Assembly: GCF_008974185.1 (NCBI RefSeq)
Contig: NZ_BKZP01000001.1
Location: 124,001 to 188,000, forward strand
Source of the DNA: Weizmannia acidilactici
Lineage (GTDB): Bacteria; Bacillota; Bacilli; Bacillales; Bacillaceae_C
Length of the DNA: 64,000 nt
Reading direction: 5' to 3'
Position 1 is the stretch's first letter. Each line of letters starts with the position of its first letter. Made by a program: the position numbers and the translations under genes. Positions 20,477 through 30,012 of the stretch are shown here, one piece after another. Under the pieces are notes generated by a model. That model saw nothing but the letters and a program-made list of their open reading frames with translations. It was not told where the DNA came from and searched no databases.

Positions 20477-21523
20477 ATGGCGAATACAGCAGGTTATCAC
20501 GTAGCAGTTGTCGGTGCAACCGGTGCAGTCGGCCAGCAAATGGTCCAAACATTGGAAAACAGGAATTTTCCAATTAAAAAATTAACGCTTTTATCTTCCT
20601 CACGCTCCGCCGGTAAAAAAATGGCCTTTAAAGGTGAAGAAATTACAGTACAGGAAGCGGTGCCTGAAAGCTTTGAAGGAGTGGACATCGCCCTATTCAG
20701 CGCGGGGGGAAGCGTCTCGAAAAAATTTGCGCCTGAAGCTGTAAAGCGCGGTGCCATTGTCATAGATAACACGAGTGCATTCCGTATGGAAAAAGATGTG
20801 CCACTCGTCGTACCGGAAGTAAACGAAGAAGATATTAAAAAACATAACGGCATCATTGCCAACCCAAATTGTTCAACGATCCAGATGGTCGTGGCGCTGG
20901 AACCGATCCGCAAACAGTTTGGCCTGAAACGGGTCATCGTTTCCACTTATCAGGCGGTATCCGGCTCGGGGGCGGCCGCGGTCAGGGAACTGAATGAGCA
21001 GACGAAAACATTGCTCGAAGGCGGGTATTATGAGCCGCAGGTGCTGCCGGTTAAAGGCGATAAAAAGCATTTCCAAATTGCTTTTAATGCCATTCCACAA
21101 ATTGACGTGTTTACGGAGAACGGCTTTACATTTGAAGAAATGAAAATGATCAACGAAACGAAAAAAATTATGCATATGCCGGAGTTAAAAGTATCCGCAA
21201 CATGTGTGCGCATTCCGGTCGCTACCGGCCATTCGGAATCTGTTTATTTTGAAACCGAAAAAGAAGGCGTAACGGTAAAGCATATCCAGGAAGTACTGGA
21301 GCCGGCACCGGGTGTTGTGCTGGAAGACAAACCGGAAGAGCAAATTTATCCAATGGCGATCAATGCGGTTGGCAAATATGACACTTTTGTCGGGCGGATC
21401 CGCAAAGATCCGGATGAAAGCAACGGATTCCACATGTGGGTTGTTTCGGACAATCTGCTGAAAGGGGCCGCCTGGAATTCCGTGCAAATTGCGGAAAGCC
21501 TCATCAAGCTTGGACTCATTTAA
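20477..21523 (+). CDS. asd: Aspartate-semialdehyde dehydrogenase
   Basis: This enzyme reduces aspartyl phosphate to aspartate semialdehyde for lysine, threonine, methionine and diaminopimelate. The 348-residue protein has the NADP motif [10 protein letters not shown], the active-site cysteine in NPNCSTIQ and the substrate motif [10 protein letters not shown]. It is followed by dapG and dapA, giving three consecutive steps from aspartate toward diaminopimelate and, in the spore, dipicolinate. Confidence 0.98.
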   Translation: MANTAGYHVAVVGATGAVGQQMVQTLENRNFPIKKLTLLSSSRSAGKKMAFKGEEITVQEAVPESFEGVDIALFSAGGSVSKKFAPEAVKRGAIVIDNTSAFRMEKDVPLVVPEVNEEDIKKHNGIIANPNCSTIQMVVALEPIRKQFGLKRVIVSTYQAVSGSGAAAVRELNEQTKTLLEGGYYEPQVLPVKGDKKHFQIAFNAIPQIDVFTENGFTFEEMKMINETKKIMHMPELKVSATCVRIPVATGHSESVYFETEKEGVTVKHIQEVLEPAPGVVLEDKPEEQIYPMAINAVGKYDTFVGRIRKDPDESNGFHMWVVSDNLLKGAAWNSVQIAESLIKLGLI

Positions 21524-21813
21524 TTGTACGCAAGTTAGGCTAACCATTTTGCGGCTTAGGTGATAAGATAAAGAGGAAGCAAAGTTTCCGAATGATGCCG
21601 GGTTTTTTGCATAAGGCCCAGTTTGCCGGGTATTCCATAAAAAGCAGGCAAGACATTCCCTGTTAAAGAGTGTGGGGTAGGATTCTGCGCTTTGCCGGCA
21701 GAGCAGTAAACTGCACGGGGCCATAAAACCGGGCGATTTGCCAAGTAAATCACACCCGCTATATGCTGGAATAGTTGCTCTTATTCTTAAGTTGACGATA
21801 GAGGTGTTCATAA
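21524..21813 (+). other. 290-bp asd-dapG spacer and dapG leader
   Basis: No convincing gene is present. A plausible sigma-A promoter lies within it (see next entry). Short inverted repeats occur (for example GTTA-GGC-TAAC near 21535 and GCAG-TAAA-CTGC near 21708). The conserved lysine-riboswitch core elements are not seen, and no clear terminator follows asd. Confidence 0.5.
21738..21765 (+). promoter_or_regulatory. Candidate sigma-A promoter of dapG
   Basis: TTGCCA (21738-21743) and TATATG (21760-21765) are separated by 16 bases, about 50 bases before dapG. Confidence 0.5.
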
Positions 21814-23052
21814 TTGAAATTAATTGTCCAAAAATTCGGCGGTACATCCGTACGGGACCATGATGCAAGAATGCATGCCAAACACCATGTGGAAAAGGCG
21901 CTTGAAGAAGGCTATAAAGTGGTCGTTGTTGTTTCCGCGATGGGCCGTAAAGGCGAGCCGTATGCAACAGACACGCTTCTGTCTCTCGTCGGCGCATCCG
22001 AAACGCTTTTAAACAGGCGCGAACAGGATTTGCTTTTGTCCACCGGCGAAATTATCTCAAGCCTTGTGTTTACCAATATGTTAAAGGCGCACGGCATAAA
22101 AGCCTGCGCCCTGACCGGTGCCCAAGCAGGCTTTCGCACAAACGCCGAGCACACAAATGCAAAGATCATTGACATGAAGTGTGACCGTGTGCTGCGTGAA
22201 TTGGAGGATCATGATGTAGTTGTGGTTGCCGGGTTCCAGGGGGCGGCAAAAAACGGTGATGTTACAACGCTCGGACGCGGAGGCAGCGATACATCCGCAG
22301 CTGCGCTTGGGGCGGCGCTCCATGCTGAGTGGATTGATATCTTTACCGATGTGGAAGGCATTATGACAGCCGATCCGCGCATTGCCGAAAACGCGCGAAA
22401 ACTTCCGGTTGTTACCTATAACGAAGTTTGCAATATGGCGTATCAGGGGGCGAAAGTGATCCACCCGCGCGCTGTTGAAATCGCGATGCAGTCAAAAGTA
22501 CCGATCCGCATCCGCTCCACCTATTCTGATGATGTCGGAACGCTTGTAACATCTTTAAACCACCGCCAGAAAGTCGGAACTGATATAAGGGAGCGGACGG
22601 TTACAGGGATTGCGCACGTATCAAATATCTCACAGGTGAAAGTCTTTGCCAAAGACGGCCAGTACGACCTGCAGACGGTTGTATTCAAAGCGATGGCGGC
22701 GGAAAATATCAGCGTCGATTTTATCAATATTTCTCCAAACAGCGTCGTTTATACGATTTCGGAGGATGTGGCAGATCGTGCCGAAGCGGTGTTAAAAAAA
22801 TTGGGGCACAAGCCGATCATTGAGCGGAACTGTGCCAAGGTGTCGATTGTCGGCGCAGGTATCGCAGGAGTGCCGGGCGTAACGTATAAGATTGTTTCGG
22901 CACTGTCCGAAAAAGGGATCCGTATTTTGCAGTCCGCCGACAGCCATACAACGATTTGGGTGCTCGTGATGCAGAAAGATCTCGTCGCTGCTGTAAACGC
23001 CCTTCATGATGCATTTAATTTGGAAAGTGAAACATACAATATCCAAGCGTAA
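21814..23052 (+). CDS. dapG: Aspartate kinase I (DapG)
   Basis: This enzyme phosphorylates aspartate, the first step to diaminopimelate; in B. subtilis DapG is the diaminopimelate-inhibited isozyme. The 412-residue protein has KFGGTSVRD at the N-terminus, GRGGSDTSAAALGAAL in the kinase domain and two C-terminal ACT domains for allosteric control (GIAHVSNISQVKVFA, VSIVGAGIAGVPGV). It starts at TTG behind GAGGTG, which gives the family-typical MKLIVQKFGG. Confidence 0.97.
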   Translation: MKLIVQKFGGTSVRDHDARMHAKHHVEKALEEGYKVVVVVSAMGRKGEPYATDTLLSLVGASETLLNRREQDLLLSTGEIISSLVFTNMLKAHGIKACALTGAQAGFRTNAEHTNAKIIDMKCDRVLRELEDHDVVVVAGFQGAAKNGDVTTLGRGGSDTSAAALGAALHAEWIDIFTDVEGIMTADPRIAENARKLPVVTYNEVCNMAYQGAKVIHPRAVEIAMQSKVPIRIRSTYSDDVGTLVTSLNHRQKVGTDIRERTVTGIAHVSNISQVKVFAKDGQYDLQTVVFKAMAAENISVDFINISPNSVVYTISEDVADRAEAVLKKLGHKPIIERNCAKVSIVGAGIAGVPGVTYKIVSALSEKGIRILQSADSHTTIWVLVMQKDLVAAVNALHDAFNLESETYNIQA

Positions 23053-23125
23053 AATTTTGGCAAGTTTCCTTGCCGATACAGTTTCAAAGGCTGCGGCGAT
23101 TGCAGCCGGATGAAGGAGTGTAAGT

Positions 23126-24004
23126 ATGAGTCGTTTCGGAAGAGTTTCAACCGCAATGGTTACGCCTTTTGACCATAAGGGGAATCTGGATTTGCAGAAG
23201 GCAGCCCAGCTTGTCAATTATTTGATTGAAAACGGGACAGAATCACTTGTCGTTGCCGGGACAACGGGAGAATCTCCGACATTGTCCCCTGAAGAAAAAA
23301 TTGCGCTTTTCAAGCAGGTTGTGAAAGCTGCAGGCGGCCGTGTACCGGTGATTGCGGGGACAGGAAGCAACAACACATATGCTTCGATCGAATTGACAAA
23401 AAGGGCGGAAGAATGCGGTGTGGACGCCGTGATGGCTGTGGGCCCGTATTACAATAAACCGAATCAGGCCGGTATGTATGCGCATTTCAAAGCGATTGCC
23501 GAGTCCACAAGCCTTCCTGTCGTCATTTACAATATCCCGGGCAGGTCGGTTGTCAATATTGAACCGGAAACCATCATTGAGCTTTCCCAAATTCCAAATA
23601 TCGTTGCGGTAAAAGAGGCGAGCGGGAATTTGGATGCGATGGCGCAAATCATTGCCCACACTCCGGATGATTTTGATTTGTACAGCGGGGATGACGGCCT
23701 GACAATTCCGGTGCTTTCAATCGGCGGTTCCGGGGTCATTTCTGTTGCTTCCCATGTTGCTGGGCCGGAAATGCAGGAGATGGTGCAGGCCTTTTTGGCC
23801 GGGAATGTGCGAAAAGCCGCCCAATTGCATCAAAAGCTGCTTCCGCTGATGCGCGGCTTATTTAAGGCGCCGAATCCGGTGCCGGTAAAAACAGCCCTGC
23901 AAATCAAAGGGCTGGATGTTGGCGGTGTACGCCTGCCGCTTGTCCCGTTGACAAAAGAAGAGCGGGAGCAAATCCACCGCCTGCTGGATGATCTCCGGCG
24001 GTAG
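23126..24004 (+). CDS. dapA: 4-hydroxy-tetrahydrodipicolinate synthase
   Basis: DapA condenses pyruvate with aspartate semialdehyde, committing carbon to lysine and diaminopimelate. In the 292-residue TIM-barrel protein, GTTGESPTL and YNIPGRSVVNI form the active site, and the Schiff-base lysine lies in VAVKEASGNLD. The start MSRFGRVSTAMVTPF has GAAGGAGTG upstream. The product of this reaction feeds DpaAB, encoded 3 kb upstream. Confidence 0.98.
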   Translation: MSRFGRVSTAMVTPFDHKGNLDLQKAAQLVNYLIENGTESLVVAGTTGESPTLSPEEKIALFKQVVKAAGGRVPVIAGTGSNNTYASIELTKRAEECGVDAVMAVGPYYNKPNQAGMYAHFKAIAESTSLPVVIYNIPGRSVVNIEPETIIELSQIPNIVAVKEASGNLDAMAQIIAHTPDDFDLYSGDDGLTIPVLSIGGSGVISVASHVAGPEMQEMVQAFLAGNVRKAAQLHQKLLPLMRGLFKAPNPVPVKTALQIKGLDVGGVRLPLVPLTKEEREQIHRLLDDLRR

Positions 24005-24009
24005 AAGTA

Positions 24010-24058
24010 CAGGGTTGTCCCAAAAGTCAGTAATTGACTGGGGGCGTCCCTTTTTTTA
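24010..24058 (+). terminator. Intrinsic terminator after dapA
   Basis: Imperfect pairing (AGGG/CCCT, one mismatch, then six more pairs with G-T) is followed by seven T residues just after the dapA stop. Confidence 0.65.
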
Positions 24059-24379
24059 TGCATTGAGATAACGTGACATTCGCGAGACTCCAGCGGGAAT
24101 AGTAAGCCAGGCGAGCCTCCCCGTGCCGGGATAACTAACGAGAGAGAGCTCGCGGATGCCGCGGAAATCGTGCTAAGCGAATTTCATGTCTAGATATCGT
24201 TCTATGATGTAAAAATGTTTCGCTGCCAAATGTCGAGCTTGTGAATAATTTGTCGATTGAAATATCCTCTCCTGTTCATTGACCAAATATGCCCTTTTCG
24301 GTTAAGCTATACATAAGAGAAAGGAACGGACAGTATTTTATGATTGGGCAACAGCGCCCGTTTGGATAGGTTTTGGGAC
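24017..24379. repeat. Degenerate element bounded by a 9-bp inverted repeat
   Basis: The spacer from 24005 to 24599 has no gene. GTCCCAAAA at 24017 recurs inverted as TTTTGGGAC at 24371. Between them a stretch around 24085-24190 (GCGAGACTCCAGCGGG ... CTCGCGGATGCCGCGG) resembles, from memory, the palindromic repeats scattered through Bacillus genomes. It could be a decayed repeat or insertion-element remnant. No transposase fragment is recognised. Confidence 0.35.
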
Positions 24380-24528
24380 GGTACAATTGAATAATCGGTG
24401 CTAGCTTTTATACGGACGGCCATTGGGCTTTTTTGAAACGGAAGATGGCGCAGAGCCAGTCGCTTATTTTTTTATGCCGTAAAATAGAGCCGAAAGTGGC
24501 GCGGACGAATAAACAGGCCCGGTAATCC

Positions 24529-24534
24529 TATAAT
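24529..24534 (+). promoter_or_regulatory. Possible minus-10 of rnjB
   Basis: A perfect TATAAT lies 66 bases before rnjB in an otherwise featureless 220-bp segment (24380-24599). The base composition 17 bases upstream (CGAATA) is a poor minus-35. Confidence 0.35.
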
Positions 24535-24599
24535 CTATCGGTAATAGAAGATGATTCCTGCTCTGCAATTTTTTTGGACAACATGGGAGGAATAGTGAT

Positions 24600-26270
24600 T
24601 TGTTTAAAGGAAAAAATGATCCAATAAAGGTTATTCCTTTAGGAGGAATTGGAGAAGTCGGAAAGAATTTGTATGTGGTGGAAATCGGCCATGATATTTT
24701 TGTGCTCGATGCGGGCCTGATGTTTCCGGAGGATGAAATGCTCGGCATTGACATCGTCATTCCGGATTTTAGCTATTTACTTGAAAATAAGCACCGCATC
24801 AAAGGCATTTTTTTGACGCACGGCCACGAAGATGCCATCGGGGCCCTTCCTTACATCCTGATGAAACTGCATGTGCCTGTTTATGCAACGAAGCTGACCA
24901 TCGCGCTTGCGAGAGAAAAAGTAAAAGAAGTCAGATTGAAAAAGAATATCCTATTTACGGAAGTCGATGCGGACAGCGTCTTGCATTTTGATTCGGCGGA
25001 TATCCGCTTTTTCAAAACTACGCACAGCATTCCGGATTCTGTCGGGATTTGTATTTCAACACCGGAAGGGAATATCGTCTACACGGGCGATTTTAAATTT
25101 GACCAGGAAGTTACCGGCCATTACCGTTCGGATATCGGGAAAATGGCGAAAATCGGCGAAGAGGGTGTGCTGCTTTTGTTGTCAGACAGCACTGAAGCGG
25201 AACATCCAGGTTTTACCACCCATGAGTCGGCTGTTGCTGAAGAAATTACAAATGCTTTCTATGAAGCGAAAGGCAGAATCATTGTAGCCAGCTTTGCTTC
25301 AAACTTAATCAGGGTTCAGCAAATCCTGGATGCGGCGCATATCACGGGCCGTAAAGTCGCTTTTGTAGGAAATTATTTAGAAAAAATATATAAAATTGCT
25401 TTAAAATTAGGATATTTAAAAACGCAGACAGAAGACCTCATTATTCCTGTGCAAGATATTTCGAAATACCGTGATGATGAGCTCGCGATATTGACGACGG
25501 GCAGCCAGGGCGAGCCGTTTTTGGTACTGCAGAAAATGGCGAAGAAAGCCCATAAGCAGATTAACATCCAAAAAGGGGATACCGTATTATTGGCGACAAC
25601 ACCTTCCCCGGGATTGGAACTATTTATGACAAAAACGATTGATATGCTGTACCGCGCCGGCGCCGAAGTTTACTCGAGCAAACGGAAAATCCATGTGACA
25701 GGGCACGGCTGCCAGGAAGATTTAAAACTGATGCTGAATCTGATGAAGCCGAAATTTTTTGTGCCGATCCAGGGGGAATACAGAAGCTTGTACGCCCATG
25801 CAAAACTGGCGCATCAAATCGGCATTCCGAAAGAATCAGTCATGATTTCAAGCAATGGTGAAGTGCTGGAATATAAGCACGGAAAATTTTCGGCCAGCGG
25901 GCGGGTTGCTTCTGGCAATATTTTAATTGACGGGATCGGCGTCGGCGATGTCGGCAATATTGTGCTGCGCGATCGCCGCTTATTGTCCCAGGACGGCATT
26001 TTAATAGTCGTCGTCACACTTGATAATAAACATAAAAAAATTGCCGCCGGGCCTGAAATTATTTCGCGCGGGTTTGTATATGTACGCGAATCCGAGAAAT
26101 TAATCAGCGACTCGGCAAGCCTCGTAAAAGAAGTGGTGGAACAAAATACATCCAAAGATTCGTTTGACTGGACGAGTATTAAACAGGATATCCGCGACCA
26201 TCTCAGCTCATTTTTGTACGAACAAACGAAAAGGCGCCCGATGATTTTGCCGATTATTATGGAAGTCTGA
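24600..26270 (+). CDS. rnjB: Ribonuclease J2
   Basis: This metallo-beta-lactamase/beta-CASP ribonuclease pairs with RNase J1 in RNA decay. The 556-residue protein has PLGGIGEVGKN at the start and the metal motif LTHGHEDAIGALPY (H-x-H-x-D). SDSTEAEHPGF and a C-terminal domain also match the family. Translation probably starts at TTG, nine bases from GGGAGG, since no ATG in frame matches the B. subtilis start. Synteny before tepA agrees with rnjB rather than rnjA. Confidence 0.95.
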   Translation: MFKGKNDPIKVIPLGGIGEVGKNLYVVEIGHDIFVLDAGLMFPEDEMLGIDIVIPDFSYLLENKHRIKGIFLTHGHEDAIGALPYILMKLHVPVYATKLTIALAREKVKEVRLKKNILFTEVDADSVLHFDSADIRFFKTTHSIPDSVGICISTPEGNIVYTGDFKFDQEVTGHYRSDIGKMAKIGEEGVLLLLSDSTEAEHPGFTTHESAVAEEITNAFYEAKGRIIVASFASNLIRVQQILDAAHITGRKVAFVGNYLEKIYKIALKLGYLKTQTEDLIIPVQDISKYRDDELAILTTGSQGEPFLVLQKMAKKAHKQINIQKGDTVLLATTPSPGLELFMTKTIDMLYRAGAEVYSSKRKIHVTGHGCQEDLKLMLNLMKPKFFVPIQGEYRSLYAHAKLAHQIGIPKESVMISSNGEVLEYKHGKFSASGRVASGNILIDGIGVGDVGNIVLRDRRLLSQDGILIVVVTLDNKHKKIAAGPEIISRGFVYVRESEKLISDSASLVKEVVEQNTSKDSFDWTSIKQDIRDHLSSFLYEQTKRRPMILPIIMEV

Positions 26271-26276
26271 AGGGCC

Positions 26277-26313
26277 GGCCCCGCTTTCAAGAAACCGATG
26301 CGGGGCTGTTTTG
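26277..26313 (+). terminator. Intrinsic terminator after rnjB
   Basis: A 7-bp GC-rich stem GCCCCGC/GCGGGGC with a 15-nt loop is followed by TGTTTTGTT. It sits directly after the rnjB stop. Confidence 0.75.
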
Positions 26314-26395
26314 TTGAATGAAAATTCTTCAGAAGCAAATAATAAGGCGGAAAGGCGTTTATGCCCTTACATTAATAATTAAAGGGGTTAAAAAA

Positions 26396-27130
26396 ATGAG
26401 CGATGAGCAATTGCCGAATAAAGAAGAACGGAAAGAAGAAAACCAATCTTCCACGCTTGTTGAAAAAATCCAGCAGCTCGGCCAGACAAATGTTCCGCAG
26501 CTGCCGCAGGATTCTAATATCCACTGCCTGACCATTGTCGGCCAGATTGAAGGGCATCTGCAGCTTCCGCCCCAAAATAAAACGACAAAATATGAACACA
26601 TCATTCCCCAGCTTGTAGCCATTGAACAAAACCCGAAAATTGAAGGGCTTTTGGTGATCCTCAATACAGTTGGTGGGGATGTGGAAGCAGGGCTGGCGAT
26701 TTCCGAAATGCTCGCTTCCATGTCGAAACCGACTGTATCCATCGTGCTGGGCGGTGGGCATTCGATCGGCGTCCCGATCGCCGTATCGTGCCGGTATTCT
26801 TTCATCGCGGAAACCGCCACGATGACCATTCACCCGATCCGGCTGACCGGCCTTGTCATCGGTGTTCCGCAAACATTCGAATATTTGGATAAAATGCAGG
26901 AAAGGGTCATTAAGTTTGTCACGCGTCATTCAAAAGTGGACGAAGAAGTTTTTAAAGATTTAATGTTTGCAAAAGGAAACCTGACAAGGGATATTGGAAC
27001 GAATATTGTCGGCCAGGAGGCGGTCAAGTACGGGCTGATTGATGAAGTGGGCGGCATCGGCAAAGCTTTGGAAAAATTAAACAGCCTCATTGAAACAATG
27101 CGGAACAAAAAAGAGGGGCTGATCCAATGA
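26396..27130 (+). CDS. tepA: TepA, ClpP-fold serine protease
   Basis: A 244-residue protein of the TepA (YmfB) family, related to ClpP. B. subtilis TepA was named for a role in protein export and degrades small spore proteins after germination. The ClpP-like segments are [15 protein letters not shown] and [12 protein letters not shown], in which the serine near residue 121 would be the nucleophile, followed by TIHP. The start [11 protein letters not shown] follows AAAGGGG. It overlaps ylzJ by four bases and precedes spoIIIE. Confidence 0.93.
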   Translation: MSDEQLPNKEERKEENQSSTLVEKIQQLGQTNVPQLPQDSNIHCLTIVGQIEGHLQLPPQNKTTKYEHIIPQLVAIEQNPKIEGLLVILNTVGGDVEAGLAISEMLASMSKPTVSIVLGGGHSIGVPIAVSCRYSFIAETATMTIHPIRLTGLVIGVPQTFEYLDKMQERVIKFVTRHSKVDEEVFKDLMFAKGNLTRDIGTNIVGQEAVKYGLIDEVGGIGKALEKLNSLIETMRNKKEGLIQ

Positions 27131-27339
27131 TTCTCCATACGATGATGCCACATGAACTCATGTTTCCGGAAGAAGCGGGCTTTAGCCATTTTGAAACGTT
27201 AAATGTCCAAGGCGTTCCGGTTTTGGCCGAGCAGCTGGATGAAGGGTACCGGATTGTCAGAATCCTCAGCACGAATCCGTATGATTTCCTGCGGCCGGGA
27301 TTGGCCCCTGGAAATGTGGTCCGGCATGCTGGGTTTTAA
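27127..27339 (+). CDS. ylzJ: YlzJ-like small protein
   Basis: A 70-residue protein starting [15 protein letters not shown], typical of the YlzJ family found between tepA and spoIIIE in Bacillus. Its start overlaps the tepA stop (ATGA), so the two are translationally coupled. No catalytic motif is visible and the function is unknown. Confidence 0.88.
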   Translation: MILHTMMPHELMFPEEAGFSHFETLNVQGVPVLAEQLDEGYRIVRILSTNPYDFLRPGLAPGNVVRHAGF

Positions 27340-27359
27340 AACAAAACTGATATGGGATA

Positions 27360-27368
27360 TGCTATAAT
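27360..27368 (+). promoter_or_regulatory. Extended minus-10 promoter of spoIIIE
   Basis: TGCTATAAT is a perfect extended minus-10 about 100 bases before spoIIIE. No clear minus-35 is seen. Confidence 0.65.
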
Positions 27369-27378
27369 ATGTACAAGA

Positions 27379-27402
27379 AAAGCAGCCGCCATTGGCTGCT
27401 TT
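27379..27402 (+). other. Hairpin in the spoIIIE leader
   Basis: A 9-bp perfect stem (AAAGCAGCC/GGCTGCTTT) with a 6-nt loop starts only a few bases after the predicted start point. The tail is CTTACC rather than a T-run. It may protect the 5' end or be a terminator for ylzJ with a weak tail. Confidence 0.5.
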
Positions 27403-27467
27403 CTTACCATAGGTATCCGGGTATTTTTTTACGGAAAAATTTCGTTTGACTTGTTGAAGGTGATGAA

Positions 27468-29828
27468 ATGGCAAAAAAGAAGAGGCGCAGAAGGAAAAAA
27501 GCGGCTGAACAAATAAAAATAGATTTAAAGTTTGAGTTAATCGGTCTCATTATCTTCGTGCTGGGCATTTTTACGCTGTATGACATCGGCAAAACAGGGA
27601 CCACTTTCATCCTGTTGTTCCGCTTTTTTTTCGGCCAGCTGTACTGGATTGCCGTTTGCGGCCTGATGGTTCTTTCCGGTTATTTGATGATTAAAAGGGA
27701 GTGGCCGAAATTTTTCTGCGTCCGCATAACCGGGTTTTATCTATTATTTGCCGGCACCCTCCTTTATTTTCACGTGCGGCTCATCGAAGCTTTAGCCAAT
27801 GCGCATGAATTATCCGGAAACAGTGTGATCATGAATACGCTCGGCATATGGCATAAAGATGAACAAGTTTGGTGGCAAATTGTGCTCGGGAGGGATGTGC
27901 ACGGCAATCTCTTCGGCACCCGGCTTGGCGGCGGCATGACGGGCGCGGTTTTATACGCGGCATCGCATTTTTTATTCGATGCACTCGGGACAAAAATCCT
28001 CTGTGTTGTGCTTGTAATGATTGCCTTCATGTTCTTGACCGGCAAACCGCTCAGCCCGTTATTGGAAAAATCGCTGGAAAATCTCTATGCATTTTTCAGG
28101 AAACAATGGGCACAATCTAAAGAGGAATTTTCAAATTGGAAGGATGGAAAAAGGAAAAAGAAAGAGAAAAAGCGGCAGAAAGAGCAGGCGCAACAAAGCG
28201 GTTCTGTCCCTTCCAAAATACAAGAGGGAGGAAACGGGCAGCAGGCTGCGGTCATTGAAGAAACCCCCCCGCCGATTATTTCAAGTTTTACGGAACAATA
28301 TGAAGGGGAAACCGGGCAGCCGGATCAGCAGGTTCATGAAGCGCCTATTGAAGAAACGGATGAGGATCATTCCCCTCCTATAAAGTTTACGGAATATGAA
28401 AATGAAGACTACCAATTGCCGCCTATTACGTTATTAAAAAGGCCGCGGGCTGCGGACCAAAGCAGCGAGTATAAAGCCATCCATGCAAACGCGGCAAAAC
28501 TTGAGCGAACGTTCCAAAGCTTCGGGGTAAAAGCGCGTGTCACACAGGTACATTTGGGTCCTGCCGTTACAAAATACGAAGTGCATCCAGATGTGGGTGT
28601 AAAAGTAAGCAAAATTGTCAGCCTGAGCGACGATATCGCTTTGGCCCTTGCTGCAAAAGATATCCGCATGGAAGCGCCGATCCCTGGGAAATCGGCGATC
28701 GGGATCGAAGTGCCGAACAGGGAAGTTGCCGTCGTGTCGTTAAGGGAAGTGCTAGAAGGAAAAGAAAACAATCCGGCATTAAAACTTCAAATTGCTTTAG
28801 GGCGCGACATCACGGGACAGGCGGTTTTGGCCGAATTGAACAAAATGCCCCACCTGCTTGTTGCGGGCGCTACAGGAAGCGGGAAAAGCGTGTGCATCAA
28901 CGGCATTATTACCAGCATTTTAATGCGTGCCAAACCGCATGAAGTAAAGCTGATGATGATTGACCCGAAGATGGTGGAGCTGAATGTATACAACGGCGTC
29001 CCGCATTTGCTGGCGCCTGTTGTCACGAACCCGAAACGGGCTTCCCAGGCGCTGAAGAAAGTCGTCAATGAAATGGAGCGCAGGTATGAGCTGTTTTCGC
29101 ATACAGGAACGCGCAATATTGAAGGGTACAACGACCATATGAAAAAAATCAATATCGAAACCGGGGACAAGCAGCCGCTTCTGCCATATATCGTCGTGAT
29201 TATTGACGAACTGGCCGACTTGATGATGGTGGCATCAGGCGATGTCGAAGACTCGATCACAAGACTTTCACAAATGGCGCGGGCTGCCGGCATCCATCTC
29301 ATTATTGCAACCCAGCGGCCGTCCGTTGACGTCATTACTGGCGTCATCAAAGCCAATATTCCGTCCAGGATTGCCTTTGCGGTTTCATCAGCAACTGACT
29401 CGAGGACGATTTTGGATATGGGCGGTGCCGAAAAACTGCTCGGAAGGGGCGATATGCTTTTCCTCCCGGTGGGCGCTTCCAAGCCGATCCGCGTGCAGGG
29501 CGCATTCCTTTCCGACGAGGAAGTTGAAGAGGTCGTTGATTTTGTTATATCCCAACAAAAAGCCCAGTACCAGGAAGAAATGATTCCGGAAGAGAACCAG
29601 GATCAGCCGGATGATTTTGAAGATGAGCTGTATGATGATGCCGTCCTCTTAATCTCGGAAATGCAGACCGCATCCGTTTCTATGCTGCAAAGGCGTTTCC
29701 GGATCGGCTATACAAGGGCGGCAAGGCTGATCGATGCGATGGAAGCGAGAGGTGTAGTCGGGCCGTATGAAGGGAGCAAACCACGTGCCGTTTTAATCCC
29801 AAAACCGTCGGAAGAACAAAGCTCGTGA
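27468..29828 (+). CDS. spoIIIE: DNA translocase SpoIIIE
   Basis: This FtsK-family motor pumps the chromosome into the forespore and clears DNA from septa. In the 786-residue protein a basic N-terminus ([10 protein letters not shown]) is followed by about four membrane segments (residues 22-200) and an acidic/Q-rich linker (about 215-320). The RecA-like motor has Walker [10 protein letters not shown] near 466 and [10 protein letters not shown], and a winged-helix gamma domain lies at the C-terminus. The position after tepA-ylzJ and the membrane domain identify SpoIIIE rather than soluble SftA. Confidence 0.96.
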   Translation: MAKKKRRRRKKAAEQIKIDLKFELIGLIIFVLGIFTLYDIGKTGTTFILLFRFFFGQLYWIAVCGLMVLSGYLMIKREWPKFFCVRITGFYLLFAGTLLYFHVRLIEALANAHELSGNSVIMNTLGIWHKDEQVWWQIVLGRDVHGNLFGTRLGGGMTGAVLYAASHFLFDALGTKILCVVLVMIAFMFLTGKPLSPLLEKSLENLYAFFRKQWAQSKEEFSNWKDGKRKKKEKKRQKEQAQQSGSVPSKIQEGGNGQQAAVIEETPPPIISSFTEQYEGETGQPDQQVHEAPIEETDEDHSPPIKFTEYENEDYQLPPITLLKRPRAADQSSEYKAIHANAAKLERTFQSFGVKARVTQVHLGPAVTKYEVHPDVGVKVSKIVSLSDDIALALAAKDIRMEAPIPGKSAIGIEVPNREVAVVSLREVLEGKENNPALKLQIALGRDITGQAVLAELNKMPHLLVAGATGSGKSVCINGIITSILMRAKPHEVKLMMIDPKMVELNVYNGVPHLLAPVVTNPKRASQALKKVVNEMERRYELFSHTGTRNIEGYNDHMKKINIETGDKQPLLPYIVVIIDELADLMMVASGDVEDSITRLSQMARAAGIHLIIATQRPSVDVITGVIKANIPSRIAFAVSSATDSRTILDMGGAEKLLGRGDMLFLPVGASKPIRVQGAFLSDEEVEEVVDFVISQQKAQYQEEMIPEENQDQPDDFEDELYDDAVLLISEMQTASVSMLQRRFRIGYTRAARLIDAMEARGVVGPYEGSKPRAVLIPKPSEEQSS

Positions 29829-29951
29829 TGCATTTTATTCCCTATCCGGACGCTATCCGAATGATAAAAAGGCAGCGTGACTTTTTTCGACAAAAAAACA
29901 AATTTATGTTTATTTCACCAATAAAAAATGATATATTAATTTCGTTAAGTA

Positions 29952-29984
29952 GGATAACGGGAAGAAAAGCTTACGCAGTTATCC
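29952..29984 (+). promoter_or_regulatory. Inverted repeat in the nucleoside transporter leader
   Basis: GGATAAC (29952) and GTTATCC (29978) are perfect inverted copies separated by 19 bases. A third partial copy (ATTATCCC) lies near 29993, just before the GGGGGG ribosome binding site. They lie downstream of an AT-rich segment with TATATT at 29932 that may be a minus-10. This could be an operator or an RNA hairpin hiding the ribosome binding site. Confidence 0.4.
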
Positions 29985-30012
29985 GCAAAAAATTATCCCA
30001 GGGGGGACTCAA

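Noticed and set aside
21524-21813. Lysine riboswitch upstream of dapG
   Set aside because: AGAGG occurs but the other conserved L-box elements (such as the GAAAGGGG and CGCCGAAG-type segments) are absent.
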